64,000 nucleotides of DNA from Ulota crispa (GCA_963920765.1 OY987247.1:21362471-21426470), one strand, 5' to 3'; counted from the first letter of the stretch, positions 21,901-33,848 are shown. The notes: generated by a model not told the origin, from the letters alone. Numbers and translations: made by a program.

Positions 21901-23714
21901 TTGAAAAACCCGCCTCTCATGCCCACTTGCATATCACATGTCAGTTTGATTTTGGAAAAAGGTCATCTAGGCCATCCAAATCAACAAACACACGTGGGAA
22001 AATACTAAACACTCAAAATTACCAAACATGAATCAAAATCTTTTTTTTTAAAGAACCATAGTAGGCCCTTCTCTGAACCCTTGTCCACGGCATAACCCCT
22101 TGACCTGGTTTCATAATCAAAGCAACTCATGTCCAATTAAAACACCAAAGATAATTCAAAAATCAATTAACTCTTCCGTTTAGGTAACATGATTACAAAT
22201 TCACCAAACACCACTAACAAACACAAAACTTGACCAAGTAATTGAAAAACCTGCTCCAATACCCACCTCCATATCACATGTCAATCTGATTTCAAAAACA
22301 AAGTAATCCAGGCCCATCCAAATCATAAAACATGAATGGGAAAATACCAAACACTAAGAATTACCAAACATAGATCCAAAAAAATAAAACCTGCCCTTGA
22401 TTGCTCCTAAGCCTTGCCCACAACATACCCCTTGACTTGGTTTCAAAACAAGCCAACTCATGTCCACTTAAAACACCAAACACAATTAAAAACTCAATTT
22501 ACTCTTCTAGAAGCCAAACACAATTAAAGTTCACCAAACACCACTGATGAACACCAAACTTGAACATGAAATTGAAAAACCCGCCTCCCATGCCCACTCG
22601 CATATCACATAGCATTTTGATTTCAAAAAAAAAGAAATCCAGGGCATCCAAATCAACAAACATGGATGGGAAAATGGCAAACACTCAAAATTACCAAATA
22701 TGAATCAATTTTTATTTAAAGAACCCTAGTAAGCCCCTCTCTAAACCCCTACCACAGCATACCCCTTAACTTGGTTTCAAAACAAGCCAACTCGTGTCCA
22801 CTTCAAACACCAAACAAGATTAAAAATTCAGTTCACTCTTTGGTTTTGGGTAACATGATCAAAAATTCACCAAACATCTAGATAAAAATAGAACTTGAAC
22901 AAGTAATTGAAAAAGCCTGCTTTCCATGCCCACCTGCATATCACATGTCAATCAGATTAGAAAAAAAAAGTATTCCAGGCCCATCCAAATTACTAAACAT
23001 GAATGGAAAAATACCAAACACTCATAATTACCAAACATGAATCAAATTTTCACAGTACGGCCGCTAACTTTGCCTGCCTAACTCGAGAGATCTGCTATCA
23101 ATCTCAATTCCAGCTTTGCACTTCTGCCTTGTTTGAAATACCGAACATGATTGTAAAAACTCCATACAATTAGATCTCAAGTCTACTGAGATTTGGAAAT
23201 TCATGACTTGAATGAATTCGGCAGACATCCATCTAAATTGGAAGTAACCTCCCTTGTTGCATTCAATTCCAAGCCCTCAATCTATACCAATTTTTGAGCA
23301 AGCTCTAACGTCTAGAAAAACATCAAGCCCTGTCTGGCTAGACACCAGCTTGTCCGGTCATACAACTCACTGACATATTCCGAAACATTGGGAGAATTCA
23401 AACTAGTACCTGCCAACACTACGCTCCATGGATACCTCTTGCGCAACCTCTCGCTTGTCAATCTGCTGCTTCGTCCCTCAAACCACCTTCCTTTTTAGCG
23501 GCATTAGGTGTTGAGGTACCACCTCCACCGGCAACTTTCTTTTCCCTCTCAAGCTTGATGCACTTGCGTTTGACAGCAACTTAGATTGCATATCCTGAGC
23601 TTGTCTATGCCGCCACTGCTCCTCCTAGGGGGATTTGTCTGGGCCATCGTCAATCTCAATTGGCTTTGTCTGTGGCGATTGCGGCCGCTTCTTCAAGCTA
23701 AGTGTCTTACCCAT
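18964..23714 (-). pseudogene. Second CACTA gene: lysine-rich coiled-coil protein (decayed, intron-containing)
   Basis: Minus-strand gene read from several consecutive frames. A plausible start is the ATG at 23,714, giving a basic N-terminus (MGKTLSLKKRPQ). At about 20,520-20,170 lies an acidic, serine-rich block (SSSEEDGEVDSDEEDE) and then QDVKRKKKILTDVN. At 20,090-19,755 there is ELQERKREKQINNEW and then KLQQMREISQGKGG. A GT-AG intron at 19,547-19,753 leads in frame to GNELGR and a coiled coil (MDKEMKRLEDKKEKRRANF). The C-terminus is acidic and ends near 18,964. In-frame stops near 20,382, 19,890 and 19,530 and a frame change near 19,150 show decay. The layout fits an accessory CACTA protein such as TNPA or Ptta-type proteins, but no domain was identified with certainty. 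The long 5' intron would hold the tandem array at 21.15-23.05 kb. A 141-codon frame at 23,985-24,410 may be an upstream exon. Confidence 0.45.
21150..23050 (+). repeat. Tandem array of about 340-bp units inside the CACTA element
   Basis: Five to six diverged units of about 330-360 bp. A CATGCCCACCTSCATATCAC block recurs at about 21,559, 21,919, 22,258, 22,589 and 22,926. Each is followed by CATGAATGGGAAAATACCAA, AACCTGCCCTTGATTGC and GGTTTCAAAACAAG-type segments. A more divergent unit lies at 21,150-21,450. The array is non-coding and sits between exons of the minus-strand gene. Small open frames on the minus strand repeat with the period and are not genes. Confidence 0.85.
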
Positions 23715-23984
23715 CCTTGCTAGTCTGCACGTCTAGTGCTGGAACTGCAAGAAAAACTATTAGTACACTTGCCTATAACAAGAGAAACCAGCATTGATGA
23801 AGACAAATCAGAATTGAGCTAAGAAACCTTTGTATCAACATCTACGAGATTGGCCTCAACGCATCCCCGTCGCTCTCTTGTCTGCCGCAGATCCTCAACA
23901 CAGCAAGCTTGTAGTTAGATCCACGCTCATTAAAACCAGCAGCCAACGTTAGGTCAAATGTAGAAACGACGGCACAATGGACAC

Positions 23985-24410
23985 CTACCACCAAGGGCGG
24001 TCCCTAAGCCCGTGAATGAACACTTGACAAAGATCTGTGGCCTCTGTGACCCCCCGAGTCCCTCGTTGCCTCTGTCTCCAAGCTCCCGCCTCTGCTGGCC
24101 CTAAGCCTCCTTTGATTGGTGGCCCTCTGCTCCCAGTTGCCTCCCCGCCTCCGCTCCAATAAGGAGTTGCAATTTTTGCACCTCTATCTTCCCTCTGGTT
24201 GCTCAAAGAGCATTGCACCGCTTGCGCAATTTGTGATTGCGTGAGTGGAGCTGAAGCAGACAAAAGAGCCATTGCTGCAACTACCTCCACAAAATTTGTG
24301 AACACTTCAAGTGCAGTGCTGCTGACTTTGAATTCTACAAGTGAGTCTCCTCTACCTTTGGAAACCCTATCATCCTCATAACGCAATGCATTGACGTTCT
24401 TCAAAGGCAT
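23985..24410 (-). CDS. Possible 5' exon of the second CACTA gene
   Basis: A 141-codon minus-strand frame starting MPLKNVNALRYEDD, with a glycine- and arginine-rich second half (GGEATGSRGPPIKGGLG). It is the longest frame in this part of the element and has the same orientation as the gene that follows. The composition is more GC-rich than its surroundings. No domain is recognised. It may be an upstream exon, an independent small gene or a chance frame. Confidence 0.3.
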   Translation of the reverse strand: MPLKNVNALRYEDDRVSKGRGDSLVEFKVSSTALEVFTNFVEVVAAMALLSASAPLTQSQIAQAVQCSLSNQREDRGAKIATPYWSGGGEATGSRGPPIKGGLGPAEAGAWRQRQRGTRGVTEATDLCQVFIHGLRDRPWW

Positions 24411-24429
24411 TGTGAAACTTCACAGTTGC

Positions 24430-24924
24430 AACTGTCTTGTCCAGCATGACTTTGAAACCCCCTGTTTCCCGTGTTGTGTGACCTTTTCAAACTTCTGAAT
24501 GAAGCCTCTCAAAATGATCATTGTGTGCATTTAGTGGGCACGTGGGGTCATCTAAGCATATCCATTCCTTGAAACTCATGATTACAATAATATGTTTTGT
24601 CGCAAAATGTCTCTTGAAACATCAAAATAAACGTCAGCATGTCAGCAATAATGTGAATGTCTACAATTCAATCCATAATGATATAGTAAGCATTGTAAGG
24701 AACGTTACACATGCCATACTCAATGTTGCTTTGAACATGTACGTCAATGCATCTAGATCCAAGTTAGTTTCAGTGTGGTCATCATGCATTGCTCCCATTG
24801 TATATAATTTTCCATGACTGCCCAATGCTTGCTAGCCAATTATACTATTTAGAGTAATCACCTTCTATTAGGTTTTGGTTGACTTTGATGTTTACAAATG
24901 CCTGATACAAGTAAGACAAACATG
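24430..24924. other. CACTA interior spacer
   Basis: Contains further ACGTCA and AATGTC motifs and a small plus-strand frame (24,521-24,817) without a recognisable domain. It lies in the divergent spacer between the two CACTA genes. Confidence 0.35.
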
Positions 24925-25105
24925 TTTAATTCTTGACGCAGTGTTTTGGATTTGTAGCGACTCCTGTGTTAACAATGACACCAAGTAGATGACAAACATG
25001 TTGATTTTATTGTCAATCAGATCACATGGATGTCATGTTAGACATCAATTATAACATGAAAACGTGGACAACTCCATAAATGGCTAAAGGAAAACACAAG
25101 GTTCT
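24925..25105. mobile_element. Degenerate relative of the 8.35-kb CACTA-type MITE
   Basis: The inner part (AACAATGACACCAAGTAGAT and, later, CATCAATTATAACATGAAAA) matches the MITE at 8,346-8,518. The termini are too diverged to define. The right side retains AACACAAGGTTCTTCCAATG, a decayed form of the GTTTCTTCTAGTG end. Confidence 0.45.
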
Positions 25106-25124
25106 TCCAATGAAAATGAATGAA

Positions 25125-25864
25125 GGGTAGTTGCAAGAAACACTTCACTATTTTGTCTCAAACACCCTTAATACTCGTAGTACTAGTAGTACTACCAAGC
25201 TTTTGGAATAGGTTTTTAAAAAAATAAATAAAATATGGTCAATTTGTAAAGCACTTAAAATAGCATATTTGTGAAAATTCAAACCTAAAAATTTTTTATT
25301 CTAAAAGTTATGCGTAAAACAAAATCACCAACAAAAGCTAATTTTTTTCTTTATTTTTAGAAAATAGTAAAAAAATTCAAAAAAGTATAACAAAAAATGG
25401 CCATTTTTGACCTCTTTGAGTAGCTTCACTTGTTGCAAGGGGTTTTTGTAAGAAGTTTTTTTTATTTCACCAATCATTTGAGAAAGGATGCCCACTTAGA
25501 GGGTGTGTGCACGTCATGGAATTTAGAATTTTATGAAACCCTTCTACAAATCCATGTAATGCTCTATGAGGAACAACTTCCCTGATTTGTAGCATGCAAT
25601 TTGCTTTTCTAGACCCAAAATAGTACTAAAAACCCCCAAAATGGCCAAGGTAGACACCTATTTGGGGGTTGTTTAAAAATAGTAAAATAATTTTAAAAAA
25701 ATTGCAAAAACTATGGAAGGTCTATAACTATGACATGTACCTTTTTTTGAAATTTCAATTGAAAAGAACTTGCTGCACAAAAGTTACAAGCCAAAAAGTA
25801 CCTGCGGGAGGTGAAGGGGACAAAAAATAGGACCAATGTTTCTTGCAATCACCCTGAAGCACAA
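25125..25864 (-). mobile_element. 740-bp TIR element, family GGGTGATTGCAAGAAA, copy 2 (inverted)
   Basis: The left end is GGGTAGTTGCAAGAAACACT and the right end is ATTGCAAGAAACATTGGTCC when read outward-in as GGGTGATTGCAAGAAACATT. The flanks TGAA and TGAA are consistent with a short target duplication. It is the reverse complement of the 8,769-9,498 element. It lies inside the CACTA transposon and so arrived after that element was assembled. Confidence 0.8.
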
Positions 25865-26155
25865 GAATTAAGGCCAAGCACAGTAGGGTCAGATCAAGAA
25901 CCTAGGATTTGGTTATCATTTTTGGGACAAATTAGAGAATGTCTTAGCTTAAGAATTTAGGGAAAAGTACATACACACTTGGAAATGAAGGTACCAAGAT
26001 GAGCTATGCCACTTTTTGATTGTGAGCTGGCGCTTTCTATGCTAACATGGAATGCACTCCTTGTCTTGTCATGATACCCACGTGCGTAGCTTTTGCCATG
26101 AGAACTGCAAGTACTTGAAGCATACTCTTGGGTTGGATGTTATTTAATCCGTAAA
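25865..26155. other. Spacer inside the CACTA element
   Basis: Short non-coding stretch between two inserted elements, with nothing recognised. Confidence 0.35.
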
Positions 26156-27060
26156 GGACCATTGTCCCTTCAATGGAGAAGTTGGACTTTGGGCAAATAG
26201 CTATGGCTAAACTACTTTTTGTGATTTTTTTAAACTTTTATTGAAAGCGGGGATTCAAAGATGTACGTGGGCATCAATTTTTTTCTTCATTCGGACACGT
26301 TGTGAAGAAGTTATGCATGAATTTCTGAAAATTTGGGGAGGATTGCCCAGCTAGGCAGCCCAAAAATTTCTTTATAAATTACTTTTTTAGAAATTTAAAA
26401 ATTGAAATTGGTTCTTTAGATTGGTATCTAGGTGAAGAGATTTGAATCATTCAATTTCAATCAATGAGATGGAAGTTATGACAAGTTTTTGTTTGCATGC
26501 TAATATAGAATCTCTACTCTAAAATCAACTTTGAAGTCCTCTATTTTACTCAATTTTTAGTATTTTGTTAAAAAAAACTAAACCAAAGGAAGTAGATTGA
26601 TTATTGCAACATCATCACCATTGCAATTAGCATTTTTCCTTTCAATTATTAATTTTTTATCAATCTAATGTTTTGACTCAATTTCTACTTGTTTTTACTT
26701 ACTGATTTTTCCCACGTGTTGTATAATTCAAGTGGATTTGAAAATTCTCCCACACATACCTAACTTGATCTCTTACATGTAAAAAATAAAGCGCAACTTT
26801 GGGTAGAGCAATTTTTTTGTTATATGAATAGTGAAAGGCTTCTAAAAATTTTGGGCAGCATGTTAAGAAACATTTTTTTCTTCACTTTAGATGTAAATAT
26901 CTCACCCCTCTCCATTTGGAATGAGCTGATTTTTTCCCCTCAAATACCTCTTCTAATCTTGGTCAAGATCCTATTGTTGGATTTTCCCTAAATAAAACAT
27001 AAAATCCCCTTTTTCTGAACCTCCTAAAAATGGCAATTTTTAGTGATTTTGGCAGAAGAA
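26156..27060 (+). mobile_element. GGACCAT-family repeat, copy 1
   Basis: Starts AAAGGACCATTGTCCCTTCA and is homologous in the same direction to 49,973-50,690. Shared landmarks include a TTGGGGAGG run, then a GGGCAACCCAAAAACTTC-type run, TTTGAATCATTCAATTTCAA and a CCCACGTGTTGTATAATT-type segment. A full-length inverted relative lies at 56,430-57,343. It is non-coding. The right end is not defined here. Confidence 0.65.
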
Positions 27061-27420
27061 AGGGCTTGATCTTTTAGGGATTAAGAAAGAAACTATTAGC
27101 ATTGTCTTCAAATTAGTTAATTGTTCAAGTCACATGTTCAAGTCTTGTGCATGTCTAATCAACGTCAAATAAGAGCCAGTTTCAATGTTCTAAGTGCAAA
27201 ACAATGTTGACATTGATTACAAAAATGACACAATAGACATGTGATCAGCGTTATATATCACATCAATTTGTACGTATAGTTACATTCACACTGCGTTGTC
27301 TGGGACATGGTTGCAACAAATTTAGGACATAGTAAATGAGTAGGATTTCCATGTGGAGTATGTATAATTGTGGGAAGTTGCTAAAGCCATGGTTTTTGTT
27401 ATATCTTCTACAAGTGCCAT
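27061..27420. other. Probable 5' region of the CACTA transposase gene
   Basis: Non-coding DNA upstream of the transposase frame, with several ACATTG and GACATG motifs. No TATA element could be fixed. Confidence 0.35.
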
Positions 27421-27465
27421 TGGAGAGGATGTCGCTTTGCTCTAAACCCTAAACTACAAGCTTTC

Positions 27466-30400
27466 TTGCAATCCATGATGCCTAATCGTGATGCAAGAAT
27501 CCAAATCGTAGGCAACGGACGAACGTTGCAGCATATCCCACTCAGCAATTTGATTTTACAAACAAAGTTGCAAGTTGCTAAAGAGAAGAACTACTCCTCA
27601 TATCCTTGTCTGTGTAGGGATTGCCATAGGGGTTTACGGAAATGTGTTGAGGTGATAAAGAGACACCACGCGCTTGTGAGGAGGGATCCATTTTTGACCC
27701 ATTTCATAATAAGCGGTGATCCACCGAATGGATTCCCACAACATGGAATCTGGGTTGAAGATATGGCTTATGAAGACGATAATGTCATTGTGGGCAACAT
27801 TGATGTTCCTGAAGACGTTGATGTCAACAAAGTTCATGCTGAACTTGATGTGCTAGGCGTCAAAGAAAAAGTTGGCACTGACGTCGATAATGTTGTTTTA
27901 GACGAGCATATTGACGTTGAAAGGCAAGTGACGGAGGCCTTCAACCATGTTGACAAATTGCACTAGGAGGCCCATGCAAAGCCGGACACTACACCCGAGT
28001 TTGAAGACCAAGACGGGAGAATGCTAAATTGTGAGCAAAGAATCATGAGCAGTGAGCCATGAGTGTAAGTTTTTTGTTAAAATATTAAATTTCACTTATA
28101 AATGTGTATATAGGACTTTAGAATTGCACATAATAAACATTTTTCTCTTGAAAAACTATTGTTTTTAAAGTTTTTCCATTAATTTTGAGCTTAAAGTTGA
28201 TTCCCACTCACAAAATCTTGGCTCAGCGCTCATAGGCACACCATTCTACGCTCACAAAATAGCTTACCTCGACCAAGACAATGCTACATTCAACAAGTTG
28301 CAAGAGTTGTATGACTTGGCATTAACACCTTTGTACACAAGGTCAAAGACAAGCGTGGTGTCAGCCACCATTGTTCTCATGAACATGTGTGTTGTCTTCA
28401 GTGTTAGCAACAGATTCTCAAACGAGCTACTCCAATATTTGGCGAAGGACTTGTTGCCCCTTGACAACAAGTTGCCAAGGATCATTATGAGGAAAAGAAA
28501 ACTATCCAAAGACTAGGTTATGAGTATACTAATATTTACGCTTGCCCTAATGGATGCATGTTGTTTGAGGATGAGGAGTTGACGTTGAATGAATGTTTGA
28601 AGTGTTCCAATTGCATTGGATGGATGGTACGGATGCTGTTTCTGCAAAAGTCATTTGACATTTTCCTCTCATTCCACGTCTAAAGCAAATGTGAAGGTTG
28701 CCGAATATTGCAAGCATGATAATGGGTCACACTAAGCACGTCAACAGTGATGGCGTGATGCGTTCAGCAGTAAACAGCTTTGCCTAGAAACACATTGACT
28801 GTGATGTTGCTTTTGGCAACTTTGGCAATGAAAAACAAAACATACGTCTAGCGTTGGCGTTGGACGTTGTCAATCTATTCAAGCTCAGCAACACAAATTG
28901 GTCAACTTGGCCGGTGTTGATATTGATTTATAACATGGAACCTTGGTTTGTGACAAAGAAATTCTTCATTTCACTCAGCATCCTCATATCAAGCAAGCAA
29001 TCTGATACTGCAAAGAACATTGATGTTTTCATAAGTCCACTAATACAAGAGTTGCACGTTCTTTGGGAGGGCATCCTAGCGCTAGATTATTCACGCCCCA
29101 AGGGTTTTCAACAATTTGTGATGCGTAGATTGTTGATGTGGACAATCTCAAACTTTCTAGCATACAACCTCATATCTGGTCTATGGTGTAAGGGATGTTG
29201 GGGTTGTCCATTGTGCAGCTCTAATACGGACTCAAGGATGGCGAAGACTAGGGACGTGCTACCTAACGGGTCTGTCAAGGGCAACAAACTTATGTATGGT
29301 GGGGCTTGTAGGTATTTACATCACAGACATCCATACCGGCGTAACTAAAGATTCAATGGGCAGACCGACCATTGAGCAAGGCCAAAAATAATGTCAAGGC
29401 TAGACATCAGTAGGAACACAAGGTGGCGTCAAATGTACTTGGATATGGGTGGTCGGGAGGATGGGAAAGATGATCCCGTGCACTATTCTGATGTGAAGCA
29501 AATGAGTGCATTCTATGAACATCTGTATTGGCAAGTCCGTGAATTAGAAACACTAAACCTTGTAATTGTCAAACCAACAATAGGAAAAGAAACAAGTGTC
29601 TGCCAAGATTGACGTAGCATGTTTGAATGTAGTGAACATTGGGAAAACGTCAAAGTAAATGTTGCCACAACTAGAAGTGCAAAGCATTTGTCTATGCATC
29701 TGCATGTCCATGTGATTTTAGATGTCAAAATGGATGATAAAATTTTAAATGAAATGTCAAAGTGTACATATGTATGTCAAAAAGTACATTGTTAAGTCAT
29801 AATAGACATTCCTTGGGTTGATTATAGCAACAACAATGTTGGTTGTTGTTTTTATGAGGGTACAACATCACATTCAAAAACTCATGGTAGCATATATCTT
29901 TAAATCTAAACGGACAGTCTACTGTTGTTGGTCTAGTCTTGAGGAGCATCCATTTCATGTTGACAACATTTGTTGGTTTGACACACCCTGGACGTCATGC
30001 ATTGCAAAAAAAACTTGTGCGAGAACATTTTGAAGACATTGCTAGGTATGAACAATAGCCCAGGAGTTGCCAGGACTTGCAAGACTTGGAAATCCAAGAT
30101 GAGTTATGGTTGCAAAGTCAAAGAGATTGATTGCACATGCCACAGGCGTCATACATCTTGAAACCAGACAAGAGAAAGGAGTTTGTGCAAATCATTTCAA
30201 ACAACCGCACCTCCTCAAACTATGTAGGTTGTATTCAAAAGCGTCTAAAGGATGGGAAACTTCAGTACATGAAAATGCATGACTACCATGTCCTCATGCA
30301 ACAGGTAACTATGTATGAAACCTTCATGTTATGCTTTCATGTCTAGAAATGCATATATCACAACATTTGTCTATGTCAATAGACACCTTGATTGATACAA

Positions 30401-31049
30401 CCAAGACAACCAAAATTTTGATATTGATGTTAACCAAGTGTTATTTTGGGTTGCAATGGACATGATTGCAATTATAGAACATTACATTTAAAGTGTTAAT
30501 TAACACAAACATCACATTGTAGATGTCTTGATGCAGTCATGGATGTGTGGAAGTGCATCACAACTGACACGGAGCTGTGCTATGAAAATTTGTCCCTTGC
30601 AAGTACTCCCCGTGGCAATTAGAAACCTTCTAGATGAAGAAGTATGGCTAGCAATTATAATGATGTGTTGGGTGTTTCAAAGGTTGTGTGAGAAAGAGGT
30701 GCAAGAAGACGGCAAGGAGGAACTCATGGAGAACAAGGTTGTTGCATCTTGCATTTTGGAGAAAGAGTTTCCACCAACATTTTTGAATGTCATGACACAC
30801 CTACCTATGCATCTAGTAGAGCAGTTGTTTATTTGCGGCCCCGTCCATTGCAGGTGGATGTACCCCATTGAGCGGTACTTGAAGACATTGAAGGACTACG
30901 TTAGAGCTTATGCTCATCTAGAGGGGAGCATAGAGGAAGGCTATCGCATGGAAGAGGCATTAGGGTTTTGCACAGAGTATATGACACGACATAGGGCAAC
31001 AACCCATCAAGTATGGGACGCAGACAAAGATGCTACTATGAATGACTAG
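27466..31049 (+). pseudogene. CACTA transposase, TNP2 / Transposase_21 type, with DUF4218 (decayed)
   Basis: The catalytic transposase of the CACTA element. The N-terminal frame 27,466-27,966 holds the zinc-binding-like segment PCLCRDCHRGLRKCVEV and then RDPFLTHFIISG, a TNP2 hallmark. At about 28,265-28,516 lies LYDLALTPLYTRSKTSVVSA, and in another frame GYEYTNIYACPNGCMLFEDE. The core at 28,854-29,345 includes LALDVVNLFKLSN, STWPVLILIYNMEPW and SGLWCKGCWGCPLC. At about 29,985-30,050 a LDVMHCKKNLCENILKTLLG motif is preserved. DUF4218 follows at 30,140-30,310 (KMHDYHVLMQQ) and 30,600-31,000 (LPVAIRNLLDEEVW and VHCRWMYPIERYLKTLKDY). Between LMQQ and LPVAIR lies a gap of about 300 bases that starts with GTAACT and is probably an intron. 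Stops and frame changes between the blocks mean it cannot make the full protein as it stands. A normal TNP2 is a single protein of roughly 1,000 residues. Confidence 0.88.
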
Positions 31050-31059
31050 ATTCTAAACC

Positions 31060-33800
31060 CCAATAAGACTAGGAAGCAAAAGATGTCAGATATAGTGCGT
31101 GGTTATGCGCACTTTTTTGCTCTTGACAATGCGGCATGTCTGGAACGGTTTTGGGAGTAAATGGCTAGATGCTAAAATGTTAATTGTGATAAGAGAGTAC
31201 AACAATCATGATTACATCTAGAACTTAGTAATCCTATTTGAAACAAATGGCAATGTTCTTTTGTGCCTACCAAAACGTCAGCATTGACTTGTATGTTTAC
31301 ATTCTAAAATACTTGCATGCTACACAAACTGTATTAGTTTATGTTAGCTCATACAAAGCAACGTCCCTCGTAAAGAGTATAGTAGAGAGTGTCACATTGG
31401 CCCTAAACAGTAACGTGAGTGTCATATATTGCATGTTTTCTACAATGCAGGCAGTATCCACGGGGACACTCAAAGCAGTAGAACTGCGTTTCATCTAACA
31501 TTTGATTAGACATGGGTGATGATCATTTACACTACATCCTGACATCAGTGCAGTCACAAATAATGTATAGTGATTTGGAACTTGTTGCAGGGATTACAAG
31601 GCTGCAAAGGCATGCAGATGGAGAGAGCAAGAGGCTTATTGGATTGAGTTTCATTGCCATCGCCTTCCTACATAGTGAAGATACCTTGACAATTTGGGTG
31701 AGCTACCTTCATTTGCAGATTAGTTGAGATTGCAAGTGGAAAATGTGTGAAGAGATAGGGAATAGTTTAAGGCGGACGTCCTCTAGTTTGCGTTTTTGCC
31801 CAATAGATATGCAACTACACATCAACATATGCATGCAATTGGAATGCATTTACGCATTTGCAGTGCAGAGGATGGTCTTGTTACTTGAGACTCATGCGTG
31901 GTAGCAACTTTCACCAAACATCTTTGATGGGGGATTTTCAATGGAAGACTCATTGAGAGGACCACGGAGTACGTGAGGTACATAGAGGAGATCTTGGAGT
32001 TGGACTATTGCAACCTCTGCACCAGTGTCTTGATATGCGACTAGATGAGAGGCAAGCGCGATGCTTGATATCCTACTATCAAGCATGACAAGTATGGCTT
32101 TAGCACAGCCAATTTCAACCGCATGGACAATGCGGTGAATGCTGACTTGTTTGCATTTCCATTGCATTGTCAGCAAGTATTCTTGTCTGATGATGCGCAA
32201 AGAAACGGATGGAAGGTTTTTTGTAGAACAAACGTGCAAGGGCAACGTTCAATACTGCATGAAGAGCGACAAGACCCTGCCATCATCAATGTTGGTAATG
32301 ATGCTAACTTTGAAGGCCTAGCACCCGTTGCAATGGAAACAAAATCTATAAAAAGACTAGACACTAGGGGTGGTACCTACGTCGTACCCAGAATAGAGGG
32401 ACCCAATGGAGTAGCCACAGCACATGAAAAGTGATACATGCCATGGCCCTATACTACAATACTAGGACATTGTTTGGAGCACGTGATGTATGAAATCCCT
32501 AATGTACCAATAGATGTTCAGGCCCACATCAATTGCAAAAAATGAGGTATTGCGTAGCATTTGCCTAATTTGTGGGATGTTCTAGTGAGCACGCACTTGT
32601 TGGCCCTGTATGGTAATTGGAAATTTTTTGCATTAGAGATTGCGTTTGAGGAAATGTTTATGTGGACGTTGTTAAAAACATGGTGCATGTCCACGCAAAT
32701 GATGCTGTATGATTTACCTAAAACAGTCCATTGCAAATCAATTGTCTACAGAAATCAAAACTGCGTTCAATAGGATGTCAATGTGAATGTCACCTTTATT
32801 GTGAAGTGGCATAGTTACAATGATGTCCATTTCAATGTCTCTCATGACATTAGGATTTAAAGGGTCCATGACTCTTGCAATGGGCAATATTTTCACCAAA
32901 CCCTGCATAGTAACTTATACAAAGTAAACTAATGTTAAACTAAGCCACATTTGCCAGCATGGCCGGCATGTTTAGATTGATGTCACGACGAACATAGTTC
33001 TAGACGCACAGAATGCAACTAATCATTATTTTTTTTAAAGGTAGCCTTTTAACCTTTTAGTGCATAGTAACTCATGTAATTTCACTTTTAGTGAAATTGA
33101 CCCACCTTGTCAGAGTGTCGATCATGTTAGTTTTGACATCCAAACGTACGTCCTAGTAAACATGCAAAAATTGCCAAAATTAAAATTATTTGATGGTTTA
33201 CGTTTTCACCAATACATGCTTTGTAACTTTGGAAAAGTCATCCATGATAAATCCAGCCTCCATTGCCAATCTAGCAGCTATATTTAGTTTGACAACAAAG
33301 AAAACGTCTTTGCAGACGTCTAAATTTCTAGGCCTTTTTTTTTTACACTAGTCAACCATTTTACCATTTATGTAAATAGCTAACTCTTGAAAGTTACCCT
33401 TGGTGAAACTGACCCTCTGTTATCATAGTTATAGTGATGTTCATCACAATGTCAAGCTTGATGTGGGAACAAATATTTGCATTTTTTTGGGCTGTAATTT
33501 TTATAGTGGGCATCTTTTTTACCCAAAATCTAGAGGGATAAACTATGGAGAGTTACCCGTAGTGAAAAAAATGTGCCCTTGTCATACTGGTAAGTACATT
33601 GATTTTTATGTCATGATGGACATTTGTCAACACATCCGTGTTTGGATGGACATTGTTGTGGTTGTTCTTGAGATTATGGCTACTATTCTTGACAACCACA
33701 CGTTTTGTAGATGTTCTAAAATTTTGACATCAAAATTTTTTGGATTTTGAAAGCTAGTTGATGTCAAAATTATGTTAGAATTAACGCCTCTAACAAGAGG
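31060..33800. repeat. CACTA right subterminal region
   Basis: Non-coding stretch with many GATGTCAA, AATGTC, GACATT and ACGTC motifs, mirroring the left end. Density rises toward the terminus (about 32,770-33,750). Overlapping open frames on both strands at 31.2-32.8 kb have no recognisable domain. The repeat character is consistent with transposase-binding sites of the superfamily. Confidence 0.55.
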
Positions 33801-33804
33801 TTGT

Positions 33805-33845
33805 TTTTGCATGGACGTTGAAAAAAATGTAGGTTTTTTATAGTG
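33805..33845 (-). repeat. CACTA right terminal inverted repeat
   Basis: The reverse complement begins CACTATAAAAAACCTACA and continues TTTTTTTCAACGTCC. It matches the left end imperfectly and carries the canonical CACTA. Confidence 0.8.
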
Positions 33846-33848
33846 CAA

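Larger units (their letters stand above)
16535..33845 (+). mobile_element. CACTA (En/Spm) DNA transposon, 17.3 kb, TSD CAA
   Basis: The left terminus is CACTGTAAGAAATCCGTG and the reverse complement of the right terminus is CACTATAAAAAACCTACA. The element is flanked by CAA at 16,532-16,534 and again at 33,846-33,848, a 3-bp target duplication. It sits inside a gag-like fossil that continues on both sides. It carries a TNP2-type transposase gene on the plus strand (27.4-31.05 kb) and a second gene on the minus strand (23.7-18.96 kb). The two are divergently transcribed from a spacer that has itself received at least three later insertions. Both end regions are rich in AATGTC/GACATT and GACGTC motifs, as expected of subterminal transposase-binding repeats in this superfamily. 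Both genes are interrupted, so this copy is probably dead. Confidence 0.88.

Noticed and set aside
24199-24381. Plus-strand frames inside the CACTA element at 24.2-24.8 kb
   Set aside because: They overlap the longer minus-strand frame and show no motif.
29391-29612. Separate gene between transposase blocks
   Set aside because: It lies within the TNP2 region on the same strand and is most simply a part of that decayed gene or its intron.
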